Assembly: GCF_003449015.1 (NCBI RefSeq) | Contig: NZ_QRGD01000002.1 | Coordinates: 62,001-126,000 of the forward strand | Reading direction: 5' to 3' | DNA: 64,000 bases | Source: Aureibaculum luteum | GTDB taxonomy: Bacteria > Bacteroidota > Bacteroidia > Flavobacteriales > Flavobacteriaceae | Shown here: positions 35,088 to 43,998 of the stretch, piece after piece | Layout: each line of letters begins with the position of its first letter | How positions within the stretch are numbered: the first letter of the stretch is position 1 | Made by a program: the position numbers and the translations under genes | The notes under the pieces: generated by a model | What the model saw: the letters and a program-made list of their open reading frames with translations, nothing else | Database searches by the model: none | Told to the model about the DNA's origin: nothing

Positions 35088-36812
35088 ATGCAGCAAATTG
35101 ATTGGATAATTTTAATCTGTACTCTTATTTTTATAGTAGCCTATGGTGTTTACAAAACCAGAGGAAGTAAAAATGTACAAGATTTTATTCGAGGAGGTAA
35201 CGAATCTAAATGGTGGACTATCGGTTTGTCGGTTATGGCTACACAAGCGAGTGCTATCACATTTTTGTCTACTCCAGGCCAGGCGTTTCATGATGGAATG
35301 GGATTTGTGCAATTCTATTTTGGCGTACCTATTGCCATGGTTATTATTTGTTTGGTATTTATACCTATTTACCATCGGCTTAAAGTATTTACAGCATATG
35401 AATATCTCGAAAGTCGTTTTGATTTAAAAACGCGAAGTTTGGCAGCTATTTTATTTCTTATTCAAAGAGGTTTAGCCGCGGGAATTACGATTTATGCACC
35501 AGCTATTATTCTATCTGCTGTATTGGGTTGGGATTTGATAACGCTGAATATTACCATAGGAATTTTAGTTATTATTTACACGGTTTCTGGAGGTACCAAA
35601 GCGGTAAGTGTAACGCAAAAACATCAAATGCTGGTTATTTTTACGGGTATGTTCATTGCCTTTTTTATGATTGTTGATGCCTTGCCAGCGGGTGTAACCT
35701 TTACTAAGGCTTTAGATATTGCAGGAGCCAGTGATAAAATGAAAATCCTTGATTTTTCATTTGATTTTGATAATAGATACACCTTTTGGAGTGGTATAAT
35801 TGGGGGTAGTTTTTTAGCCTTAGCCTATTTTGGGACAGATCAAAGTCAAGTACAACGTTACCTTTCTGGGAAGTCCATAAAAGAAATGCAATTGGGGTTG
35901 CTTTTTAATGGTTTGTTAAAGGTACCAATGCAATTCTTTATATTGTTAGTTGGGGTTATGGTATTTGTGTTTTATCAATTTAATGCTACACCTTTAAATT
36001 TTAGTCCAACAGCTACTGAGACGGTATTAAATTCATCTTATGCTAATGATTATAAGGCTCTGGAGGAAGAACAAGAATTGATTTTTAACGAAAAACAGTT
36101 GTTAATCAAAGAATATGTGAAATCTGAAAATGAGGCCTTGAGTAAACAAATCTCTGAAATTAATACTGTAGATAAGGAGAATAGGGAAGCAGCTAGAGTT
36201 CTTATAAATGAAGCCGCAATAGAAAATGATGTAAAAGTAGAAGCTAATGACAAGGATTATGTTTTTATCCATTTTATTTTAAACAATTTACCAAGAGGTT
36301 TGATAGGATTGTTGTTAGCCGTAATTTTATCGGCGGCTATGTCGTCAACAGCGTCGGAGCTAAATGCCTTAGGTTCAACAACAGCATTAGATTTATACAA
36401 GCGAAATGTAGTTGGTGAAAGATCTGAAAAGCATTTTATGATCGCTTCTAAATGGTTTACTTTGTTATGGGGTGTTATTGCTATTTTAATAGCCTGCGTT
36501 GCCAACTTATTTGATAATTTGATACAGCTCGTAAACATTATAGGTTCCATATTTTATGGTAATGTACTAGGAATGTTCTTGTTGGCCTTTTTTATAAAAT
36601 TTGTGAAGAGTAATGCGGTGTTTACGGCGGCACTTATTACACAAGTAGTAGTAATTGGAATCTATTATTTTACTATGTTTTTACCTGAAAGTCAAGGTGA
36701 TAAAGCCATGTTAAGTTATTTATGGCTGAATTTAATTGGTTGTGGTTTGGTAATGGGTATTGCAATTATTATACAAGCTACATCAGGAACAAAAAATACG
36801 CAATTGGCTTAA
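35088..36812 (+). CDS. Sodium/solute symporter (SSS family)
   Basis: This 574-residue transporter has about 13 membrane helices. The second half of helix 1 leads to RGGNESKWWTIGLSVMATQASAITFLS near residues 37-63, the usual sodium-site region. A charged segment of roughly 70 residues (about 325-390), rich in Glu and Lys and predicted to coil, interrupts the helices before PRGLIGLLLAVILSAAMSS. It is transcribed just behind the PIG-L deacetylase and the 35-residue protein. The solute is probably an amino sugar or another product of that enzyme (inference). Confidence 0.9.
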   Translation: MQQIDWIILICTLIFIVAYGVYKTRGSKNVQDFIRGGNESKWWTIGLSVMATQASAITFLSTPGQAFHDGMGFVQFYFGVPIAMVIICLVFIPIYHRLKVFTAYEYLESRFDLKTRSLAAILFLIQRGLAAGITIYAPAIILSAVLGWDLITLNITIGILVIIYTVSGGTKAVSVTQKHQMLVIFTGMFIAFFMIVDALPAGVTFTKALDIAGASDKMKILDFSFDFDNRYTFWSGIIGGSFLALAYFGTDQSQVQRYLSGKSIKEMQLGLLFNGLLKVPMQFFILLVGVMVFVFYQFNATPLNFSPTATETVLNSSYANDYKALEEEQELIFNEKQLLIKEYVKSENEALSKQISEINTVDKENREAARVLINEAAIENDVKVEANDKDYVFIHFILNNLPRGLIGLLLAVILSAAMSSTASELNALGSTTALDLYKRNVVGERSEKHFMIASKWFTLLWGVIAILIACVANLFDNLIQLVNIIGSIFYGNVLGMFLLAFFIKFVKSNAVFTAALITQVVVIGIYYFTMFLPESQGDKAMLSYLWLNLIGCGLVMGIAIIIQATSGTKNTQLA

Positions 36813-36827
36813 TAAGCTTTTGTATGA

Positions 36828-37250
36828 TTAAATTGTAACCAACATATCAATAGGCATCCATACCTTATTTTCTAATGTATACCAAACTTGAATCCATGAT
36901 TGGTCTTGAACCTTCCATGAAGCTGCTATGATTTCAATTTCATGGGTTACATATTCCTTGTTGGGATATTGTTTTTTTATTAGTTCTTCTAAATTATAAG
37001 GAATACTATTTGCTGTTATTTTAATGATTTCTTTTTCTTGAGGCGTTCCATATTTTGTTGTCGCTTCACGTAAAGAGAGCATGTTTAATTGCTCTTTTGT
37101 TTTTGAAATTAAGGTATTGTTTGATTCCTTTTTTGCAATAGCATCATGCGTTTCTTCTTTTGAATTCGCTACGGTATCCTTTTTATCTTCACAAGAAAAT
37201 ATTAGAATCCAGAAGAATAACAAAAACACAATATGTTTAAATTTTATCAT
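36828..37250 (-). CDS. Small lipoprotein, tandem paralog A
   Basis: The 140-residue protein has lipobox LIFSCEDK (Cys 20). A Lys/Glu-rich spacer is followed by a folded C-terminal half with YGTPQEKEI, QYPNKEYVTHEIE, WIQVWYTLENKVWMPI and a short tail. The neighbour at 37298-37669 shares the pattern YGxPQ, YFPNKEY, W(x8)VWYxxEN(x)W(x)PI. The two genes are 47 bp apart and likely share a transcript. No named family is recognised; secretion to the periplasm or outer membrane is inferred from the lipobox. Confidence 0.75.
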   Translation of the reverse strand: MIKFKHIVFLLFFWILIFSCEDKKDTVANSKEETHDAIAKKESNNTLISKTKEQLNMLSLREATTKYGTPQEKEIIKITANSIPYNLEELIKKQYPNKEYVTHEIEIIAASWKVQDQSWIQVWYTLENKVWMPIDMLVTI

Positions 37251-37297
37251 AATGGTTAGCCTATAGTTTGTTAGGTAACGAAATGAATATTAATATA

Positions 37298-37669
37298 TTA
37301 CGCATTAGTGCGAACTTCAATTGGTTTCCATTCATTTTCTATAAATAAATACCATACCGTAAGTTCTGTGTTTGTTGGTCTTTTCCATTGAGCTTCAAGA
37401 AAAAATACTTTTTTAGACTTATATTCTTTATTTGGAAAATATTTATCTACAACTGCAAGTTGTTCTTCAGAAAGATTGTTTTCTGCTACTTTTTTCTTAT
37501 TACTGATTTGGGGCTCACCATAGACCTGAATGGCATTTGTGAATTTGACATGACTTAAATATAATTTTTCTTTTTGGATAGTATCCGCTTTAGCATTGGT
37601 GTTCACTACTTCTTTAGTATTACAAGAAATTAATGATAAAACGATTAGTAGGGTTGCAAAAATTTTCAT
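37298..37669 (-). CDS. Small lipoprotein, tandem paralog B
   Basis: The 123-residue protein has lipobox SLISCNTK (Cys 16). It has YGEPQIS, YFPNKEYKSKKV and VWYLFIENEWKPIEV, matching its neighbour at 36828-37250. It is upstream in the shared transcription direction. Likely a recent or domain-level duplication, since lengths and motif spacing agree closely. Function unknown. Confidence 0.75.
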   Translation of the reverse strand: MKIFATLLIVLSLISCNTKEVVNTNAKADTIQKEKLYLSHVKFTNAIQVYGEPQISNKKKVAENNLSEEQLAVVDKYFPNKEYKSKKVFFLEAQWKRPTNTELTVWYLFIENEWKPIEVRTNA

Positions 37670-37835
37670 GATGTTTGTTTTTTTATTATTTAAAACAAAA
37701 GTATCTGAAAACCTATGTGTGCAAAAGCTGGTTTTTGGTGAAAATGAGTACCCTGAATACAGGGGTAAAGTTTAGATTGTGCTCATTAATGTTAGAATAA
37801 AGAGACAAGACTAAAAAAGAAGCAAAAGAAGTATT

Positions 37836-38966
37836 TTATTCTTCTTTAATGAGATTGTATTTTTTCATAATATCTAGAATATCAAGAATAGGCAGTGCCT
37901 TAATGGTATGGTTATTTCTACCAGTCATATCTTTAGCGGCGAATAGTGAATTGATAATTGCTTCTTCTGTAGCTTCAATCGTTGCCATAAATAGGGGCGT
38001 AGTTTTACTGTTTTTTAATTCTTTACGCTGATAAAAAGCGGAGTCATTTTTTGAATCAATTAAATTTTCTTTTGCTGTAGAAAGAGCAATCACATAATCA
38101 CCACTTCCATTGGAGGCAATGCCACCTGTTTTGGCGAGACCTAACATGGCTCTTTTTGCCATTCTTTCTAGGTTTCTTGAACTGATGGGAGCATCGGTAA
38201 TTACAACAATCATACAAGAACCATCCGCTTCCATTTCATTTTTATAGGGATAGCTATTTAGTTCTTTTGCAATGGGAGCACCATTGATTTGTAATACGCC
38301 GCCAAAATTAGTTTGTACTAATACTCCAACAGTATAGCCACCTAATGCTTCTGGTATCACTCTAGAAGAAGTTCCAATTCCACCTTTAAATCCAAAACAA
38401 ACAGTACCAGTTCCAGCACCAACATTACCTTCTTCTACATTTGAAGTGCTTGCATTTTTAATAGCGTCTAACACATGCTTTTCTTTAACATGCCTTCCTT
38501 GAATATCATTAAGATAACCATCATTGGTTTCACCAACAACGGAATTTACCGATCTCACATTTCGATTTTCGGGTTGGTTTAAAGTATATGTAATCAATGC
38601 GTCAGAAGCTTTCGGAACACTTAAGGTGTTCGTTAAAATTATAGGGGTTTCTATATTCCCTAATTCTTTTACCTGACTATACCCTGCTAATTTTCCAAAA
38701 CCATTCCCTATATAAATAGCAGCAGGTACTTTTAATTGGAATATGTTTTTAGCGTGTGGTAAAATGGCTGTGACTCCGGTTCTAATGCTATCACCATCAA
38801 TTAAAGTAGTGTGTCCTACTTTTACGCCATCCACATCAGTAATTGCGTTTTGTTTTCCCGTTTTCATAACGCCAATTTCAATACCATAATCTCGGGCTCT
38901 TTTTTCTTGAGATGAGATGCTTTGAGAAATTAATACTGCAAAAAATAAAATATAGTTGAAGTTCAT
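37836..38966 (-). CDS. Secreted P1-family peptidase (DmpA-like)
   Basis: This 376-residue protein has a signal peptide (to about SISSQ). It then follows the DmpA/P1 peptidase plan: the N-terminal RARDYGIEIG, AITDVDGVKVGHTT near residue 40, and the self-processing region around GGIGTSSRVIPEALGGYTVG near residue 195 that supplies the N-terminal Ser nucleophile. Members include D-aminopeptidases and beta-peptidyl aminopeptidases. It sits just after the corA gene in transcription order, 33 bp away, but no functional link is evident. Confidence 0.9.
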   Translation of the reverse strand: MNFNYILFFAVLISQSISSQEKRARDYGIEIGVMKTGKQNAITDVDGVKVGHTTLIDGDSIRTGVTAILPHAKNIFQLKVPAAIYIGNGFGKLAGYSQVKELGNIETPIILTNTLSVPKASDALITYTLNQPENRNVRSVNSVVGETNDGYLNDIQGRHVKEKHVLDAIKNASTSNVEEGNVGAGTGTVCFGFKGGIGTSSRVIPEALGGYTVGVLVQTNFGGVLQINGAPIAKELNSYPYKNEMEADGSCMIVVITDAPISSRNLERMAKRAMLGLAKTGGIASNGSGDYVIALSTAKENLIDSKNDSAFYQRKELKNSKTTPLFMATIEATEEAIINSLFAAKDMTGRNNHTIKALPILDILDIMKKYNLIKEE

Positions 38967-38999
38967 TTATGTATAAAATAATTTGAATTTAAAGAGCTA

Positions 39000-40106
39000 T
39001 TACAACCACTTTTTCTTTTTAAAATAGAATAACAAACCAATTCCGATAGCTATAGAAATGGCCCAGAAATAATAATATCCATATTCCCATTTTAATTCAG
39101 GGATGGTTTCGAAATTCATTCCATAAATACCTGCAATAAAGGTTAGTGGAATAAAAATGGTAGCCATAATGGTAAGTACTTGCATTACCTGATTCATTTT
39201 AAGACTCAAGCTAGACAAATAACTATCTTTTAAACCTGAAACTACATCTCTATAAGATTCTAAGATGTCTATAATTTGAATGGTATGATCATGTACATCA
39301 TTAAAATATTTAATGTTTTTTGGGCTAATAAATTTGTCATTATCACGAAGTAATTTATTGACAGATTCCCGTAAAGGATAGATAGACCTTCTCAATACTA
39401 ATAAAACATTTTTATAGGCATGAATTTTCTGTAAAGATTTTTGTGAGGGATCGTTAAAGATTTCATCCTCCAAATCTTCAAGGTCATTACCAATATTTTC
39501 AATGGCAATAAAGTAATTATCAACGATGGAATCTATGAGCGAATAAAATAGATAATCATTCTTTTTACTTCGTATTTGTCCTTTAGGAGCTTCAATCCGC
39601 TCTCTTATATGGCCAAAGACATCACCTGTTTTTTCTTGAAAGCTAATGACATAATCTTTACTTAAAACCAAGCTAATTTGCTCACTATCAATCGTTTTTT
39701 CCACTTCGTCGTAACGTAGCATCTTTAAAGATAAGAAGAGGTAATTTTCATATTCTTCCACTTTTGGTCTTTGATTGGTGTTGGAGACATCTTCAAGTAA
39801 CAAATTGTCAAGTTTAAAAATATCATGAAATTCATTAATGAGTTGGTAATTATGTATTCCATCAACATTAATCCAATTTACAGAATTCGGCTGCATATTT
39901 TTATGAAGCTCTGCACAGGTGTCATATTTTACTTTAGAAAGCTCTTGAGGATTATAACTTATCATTTCTAATATAGCAGCTTCTGATCTTTCTTTACCAA
40001 TATAGGTAATACTGCCAGGAGGCAAGCCCGCTTTTTTAGAGGCGTTTGATTTCCTGTGTCTGATAGGTTTTTTTTTCAAGAGGTTTAAATTAAGGTTCTG
40101 TTTCAA
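39000..40106 (-). CDS. corA: CorA-family magnesium/cobalt transporter
   Basis: CorA is a pentameric divalent-cation channel. The 368 residues have a large N-terminal cytoplasmic domain, long helices (about 215-310) and two C-terminal membrane helices. The first ends in the selectivity motif YGMN (GMN at 329-331), and the tail is basic (KKKKW). It includes KVEEYENYLFLSLKML, typical of the family. Whether it carries Mg2+ or Co2+ in this organism is unknown. Confidence 0.95.
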   Translation of the reverse strand: MKQNLNLNLLKKKPIRHRKSNASKKAGLPPGSITYIGKERSEAAILEMISYNPQELSKVKYDTCAELHKNMQPNSVNWINVDGIHNYQLINEFHDIFKLDNLLLEDVSNTNQRPKVEEYENYLFLSLKMLRYDEVEKTIDSEQISLVLSKDYVISFQEKTGDVFGHIRERIEAPKGQIRSKKNDYLFYSLIDSIVDNYFIAIENIGNDLEDLEDEIFNDPSQKSLQKIHAYKNVLLVLRRSIYPLRESVNKLLRDNDKFISPKNIKYFNDVHDHTIQIIDILESYRDVVSGLKDSYLSSLSLKMNQVMQVLTIMATIFIPLTFIAGIYGMNFETIPELKWEYGYYYFWAISIAIGIGLLFYFKKKKWL

Positions 40107-40225
40107 AGATACTAAAATAAATAATTAGATATAGTAGCACAATTGACTGTTCATAACTCACCTAGAATGAAATACTATTTAAATTAAACTTCAATACTTT
40201 TAAAAAAGCACCATGCTACTTAGCG

Positions 40226-41629
40226 TTACCATTTGTAAGGTACCGTTCCGGTGGAATCAACTTGATGTCCCCATTTTTTAACATACGTTGGTCCTGTTAA
40301 AAACGCATCGTCTAATGAGTTGAGTTGTTCAGCAAGTAATGCTTCCAAGTTTTTGGAAATAGAATTATAATCCGGATTTCCGATCAGATTGTTTAACTGA
40401 TAGGGGTCTGCAATATTATCAAAAAGTAACCATTCGCCATTTAAGTCTTTAGCGTAGGTATGTGTCTTTGTTACAATTCCTCTAAATTCTTTACCTCCTC
40501 GGCTTCTGTTCCATTGACCAAAAGGCTGAATACATGCTACAAGTGATGCTTTTCTATCATCTTCCTTTTTACCAAGTATTACTTCAGTTATATCTTCTCC
40601 ATCTAAATTTTCTGGTATAGAAGCCCCTGACATTCCTAATAGGGTAGGTAGTATATCTAAGGTATTTAATAAGAAATCACTTTTTTTGCCTTCTTTTCCA
40701 AGCAATGCTGGATATTTAACAATAAAAGGTACTTTAACCGACTCTTCATAGATGCGTTGTTTTTTCGTTTCGCCATGGCTATTAATCATATCTCCATGAT
40801 CAGAAGTAAACACGAAAATAGTGTTATCTTCAATATTATTTCGCTTTATGGCATCTTGTAATTGTTTAATGTAGCTATCAAGTGCAGAACAATGTGCATA
40901 ATATCCTTTTAATATGGCTTTTGTTTTCTCGGCAAGTTTTTCCGGTACATTTTGTCTTAGCTGAATATCAGCATTTTCATATAAATCTTGAAATTCTTTA
41001 GGAGCCGTTCCATACGGAGCATGAGGTGGCCCCCAAGATAGCATTAAGGTAAAAGGTTTATCACTTTTAGACTGTTCTTCAATATAGGCGATAGCATCTT
41101 TTGTTTGAGCTTCAGCATCATAGCCATCCCAATTATGTAATTTATCATCGGTTCCCCAATAGGGAGAGTTATTGTAGCTGTGCGTACATTCTAACACTTT
41201 CCAATAGTCAAAACCCTGTCTTCTTTCTTTCGGTATATAAGCAGAACGACCATTATCGTCTAAATGCCACTTGCCAATATAGGCTGTATTATATCCTTCT
41301 TGTTTAAAGAGTTTGGCAAAACTATTCGATGCTGGATTAAGCCTAATATCATTCATAAACATGCCCGTTTTTAATGGGTGCTGCCCCGTTAACAGCATTG
41401 CTCTATAAGGCGTACAAACGGGACTTGTAGAAACGGTATTGGTAAAATAAACGCCCTGAGAAGCAAGCTGATTAAGGTTGGGTGTTTTTACATCTTTATT
41501 GCCGAGATAGCCCATCGATGCTGCTCTCCATTGATCTGCAAAAACAAATACGATATTTGGTTGTTGAACCTTTTTATTACATGAAATAAGTGTTGCAGCA
41601 ATACATAATATAAAAATAAATTTTTTCAT
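40226..41629 (-). CDS. Cysteine-type sulfatase (S1 family) lipoprotein
   Basis: The ATG at 41629 (MKKFIFILCIAATLISCNKK) is preferred over a start eight codons upstream because it opens a proper lipoprotein signal (Cys 17). The mature 450 residues show metal residues in VFVFADQWR, the sulfatase signature SPVCTPYRAMLLTGQHP with Cys 72 to be made into formylglycine, and late FVFTSDHGDM. S1 sulfatases remove sulfate from sugars. Activity needs an anSME-type maturase, which is not in the window. No polysaccharide utilisation genes adjoin it. Confidence 0.93.
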   Translation of the reverse strand: MKKFIFILCIAATLISCNKKVQQPNIVFVFADQWRAASMGYLGNKDVKTPNLNQLASQGVYFTNTVSTSPVCTPYRAMLLTGQHPLKTGMFMNDIRLNPASNSFAKLFKQEGYNTAYIGKWHLDDNGRSAYIPKERRQGFDYWKVLECTHSYNNSPYWGTDDKLHNWDGYDAEAQTKDAIAYIEEQSKSDKPFTLMLSWGPPHAPYGTAPKEFQDLYENADIQLRQNVPEKLAEKTKAILKGYYAHCSALDSYIKQLQDAIKRNNIEDNTIFVFTSDHGDMINSHGETKKQRIYEESVKVPFIVKYPALLGKEGKKSDFLLNTLDILPTLLGMSGASIPENLDGEDITEVILGKKEDDRKASLVACIQPFGQWNRSRGGKEFRGIVTKTHTYAKDLNGEWLLFDNIADPYQLNNLIGNPDYNSISKNLEALLAEQLNSLDDAFLTGPTYVKKWGHQVDSTGTVPYKW

Positions 41630-41728
41630 GATACGAATATAAAAAATTGTCACATTGGTTATGTACCAAAACCTTTGTTAAAGCACCAATACTCCCTATT
41701 TTTGTTTTAAATTGTTGGCATTAGTTTT

Positions 41729-42280
41729 TTATTTTCCACAATTAAAATCAGATTTCAATTCCGTTTCTCCATTCGGTTTATATAAATGTGCTATTAATTC
41801 TCCTTTAGTTTTTGAAATAGAATCTCCAATTTCAATCAGTTCATAATTATTAAATTCATATAAAATTTCATCTTGTATTATATAAATTCCTTTTTGGTTT
41901 TTTATACTTATAGTTAGATATCCGTGATTTTCTTTGTCAAGATATTTATCAACTATTTTTCCGTTCCATTCACGACTCCTAAAATATTCTTCATATTCAC
42001 ATTCATCACTTTTTCCAAATTCAGAGATTCGAGTAAAGGCTGTAAATGCAAATAGAATTGTCAAAACTGGAACTGCAAAAACCAATGAGAAATAAGTAAA
42101 TTTTATTCCTTTATTTTCAGTTCGGTTTGCAAGTCGGAAAAGTTTAATTGGGTTTTTTAAAATTGCTCCATTAAAAAAACTTCCTTTTTCACCATTATTT
42201 TTTAAAATCAGATATATTACAAAAATTAGTCCGTTTAGAACGATTGCTAAAATTACTGCTGGGTTTGGTGTGTTTTGCAT
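41729..42280 (-). CDS. Orphan membrane protein, possibly cassette-borne
   Basis: The 183-residue protein has two membrane helices: near residues 8-26 (AVILAIVLNGLIFVIYLIL) and 64-84 (FSLVFAVPVLTILFAFTAF). A soluble C-terminal half with KNQKGIYIIQDEILYEF follows. No family is recognised. It is bounded by similar 13-14-bp direct sequences of the type TTAAATTRTTGSC (41707-41720 and 42285-42297), and the flanking DNA lacks any gene. A single-gene insertion is possible, but base composition by eye is not strikingly different. Confidence 0.65.
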   Translation of the reverse strand: MQNTPNPAVILAIVLNGLIFVIYLILKNNGEKGSFFNGAILKNPIKLFRLANRTENKGIKFTYFSLVFAVPVLTILFAFTAFTRISEFGKSDECEYEEYFRSREWNGKIVDKYLDKENHGYLTISIKNQKGIYIIQDEILYEFNNYELIEIGDSISKTKGELIAHLYKPNGETELKSDFNCGK

Positions 42281-42419
42281 TCAGTTAAATTATTGCCGAC
42301 AATTGTACAACCACATCGCAGTTATATCGTTTATAGTTGCAAGTTATAAATTTAATTAATTTTTAAGTGTTGAGGTAAATTTTCTGAGTTAATATAACTT
42401 TTGAAACTAAAGAAAAGCG

Positions 42420-43037
42420 TTAACTTTTTGTATCGGCAATAAAAGTAGGTAGACTAAGCTTAAATTTCACAGAAATTAACCGAATCAGTATTACTATCAG
42501 AGAAGTAATAATATAGTTGATATTAACAGGTACATTAAATGTACTTAAGGCTAAAAATGTGATGGCTCCAACAATACAGGCACTGGCATAAATTTCTTTA
42601 TGAAAAATTACGGGTATTTCATTACAAAGAATATCTCTAATTACACCTCCGAAAGTTGCAGAAACCACTCCTAAAGCAACGCAAATAATAGGATGTAAAT
42701 CTTGCTGTACACCAATTTCAGTACCTATGATGGTAAAGATACCGAGTCCGATAGTATCAAATAAAAATAAGGAAGTGCTTAAATAATTTATCTTTTTTCT
42801 AATAATAATCGCAAAAATAGTAGCACCAATAATTGCATAGACATAGTTGAGGTCAAGCATCCAACCTACTGGAGTTCTGCCAATGAGTATATCACGTAAG
42901 GTTCCGCCACCAACGGCTGTTGCAAAAGCAATTATAAAAACACCAAAAGGATCAAACTTTTTATGGATAGCCGTTAATGTGCCAGATACAGCAAAGGCGA
43001 TAGTACCTAAAAGATCTAAAGAATAAAATATAGTCAT
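42420..43037 (-). CDS. TRIC/UPF0126-family membrane protein
   Basis: The 205-residue protein has about seven hydrophobic segments. The two conserved glycine-rich motifs of the UPF0126/TRIC family appear in GGGTLRDILIGRTPVGWM (near residues 43-60) and FGGVIRDILCNEIPVIF (near 129-145). Prokaryotic TRIC proteins are trimeric cation channels; relatives are annotated YadS or YicG. Its specific ion and role are not known. It stands alone between two gene-free gaps. Confidence 0.88.
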   Translation of the reverse strand: MTIFYSLDLLGTIAFAVSGTLTAIHKKFDPFGVFIIAFATAVGGGTLRDILIGRTPVGWMLDLNYVYAIIGATIFAIIIRKKINYLSTSLFLFDTIGLGIFTIIGTEIGVQQDLHPIICVALGVVSATFGGVIRDILCNEIPVIFHKEIYASACIVGAITFLALSTFNVPVNINYIITSLIVILIRLISVKFKLSLPTFIADTKS

Positions 43038-43170
43038 GGGTTAAATTAATAAACAAATTACAAGTACCAAATAACAACTAATGTTCACATCTCAATTAAA
43101 ACAAAATAATTTAATTTTTTTAATTTTTGAGATTTATTTGGTTTTTGTTATCTGATTTTTTGTTGCTTTT

Positions 43171-43887
43171 TTATTGTTGTGTATAATAGTTGTAATCTTT
43201 TATGACCAAATCAACAAAGTCAACGGCCATCATATCTGTTTTTATATCTGTTATTTCAATAATTTTTTGGTGTAATTTAACGATAACGCCATGATTTCCT
43301 TTTCTTTTAGCGGTTCTATATAATTCTTTAATCGATTGAATATCAGCATCAGAAAGCATTGTGACTTGAGGGTATGTTGGCATATAATTATCAGGAATAT
43401 CTGCTACTAACGTATCGTGAATTGTAACTCGTTTTTTTTCTGAAATAACCGTTGTAGATGCTGCAATATCTCCAAGACGTTGCCCTTTTCCATTTAATAA
43501 TAACGTTAGTAATGCTATAGAGCCAGAAGCGATGTCTATATCAATTAAACGTAACATCCATCGTATTAAGTAACTTCCAAAAGTAGGTTTAGATCCATCT
43601 ATTTTTACTACGCGTATTTTATTGGCATATTTTCCTGGTGTTTGTCCATTCATTAATACTTCAAAGATTAAGCTATAAAAGAAAATAGGTAATCCCATAA
43701 TAGTAAGGATGAGCCAAGAATCCATATTTTGTTCAATGCCAATAGCATTTAAAATCAAAAACATTATAATATAATACCCAACAATTATTAATAGATCTAT
43801 AAGAAAAGAACCTATTCTGGTGCTCACATTGGCAACATTTTGATTAATGCTTACATTTTGGGCGGTTTCTATTTGAAAATTATCCAT
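43171..43887 (-). CDS. RDD-family membrane protein
   Basis: The 238-residue protein carries the RDD domain: VSTRIGSFLIDLLIIVGYYI with the conserved Arg and Asp near residues 24-31, and GQTPGKYANKIRVV near 85. Membrane helices are followed by a soluble C-terminal part with an RRxG-like KRKGNHGVI segment. It is transcribed divergently from the SpoIIM-like gene at 43999. Across Bacteroidota an RDD gene usually sits beside that operon. Function unknown; small-ion or lipid transport has been proposed for other RDD proteins. Confidence 0.87.
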   Translation of the reverse strand: MDNFQIETAQNVSINQNVANVSTRIGSFLIDLLIIVGYYIIMFLILNAIGIEQNMDSWLILTIMGLPIFFYSLIFEVLMNGQTPGKYANKIRVVKIDGSKPTFGSYLIRWMLRLIDIDIASGSIALLTLLLNGKGQRLGDIAASTTVISEKKRVTIHDTLVADIPDNYMPTYPQVTMLSDADIQSIKELYRTAKRKGNHGVIVKLHQKIIEITDIKTDMMAVDFVDLVIKDYNYYTQQ

Positions 43888-43908
43888 TTTTACGTTTATT
43901 TGTACAAA

Positions 43909-43916
43909 TAGTTTTG
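43909..43916 (+). promoter_or_regulatory. Candidate -7 box for the SpoIIM/MoxR operon
   Basis: TAGTTTTG fits TAnnTTTG and lies 83 bases before the SpoIIM-like ATG, inside the divergent gap. A -33 element is not clear. Confidence 0.35.
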
Positions 43917-43998
43917 GAAACTAAAAACAGGCGAATATAAAAAGAATCTACAATTTAAAATATGATTTTTCTTTTTATAAAAGAATTAAAAAATAGCA

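Noticed and set aside
41707-42297. Integron cassette with attC sites
   Set aside because: The flanking sequences are short direct repeats and do not form the paired core sites of attC; no integrase is in the window.
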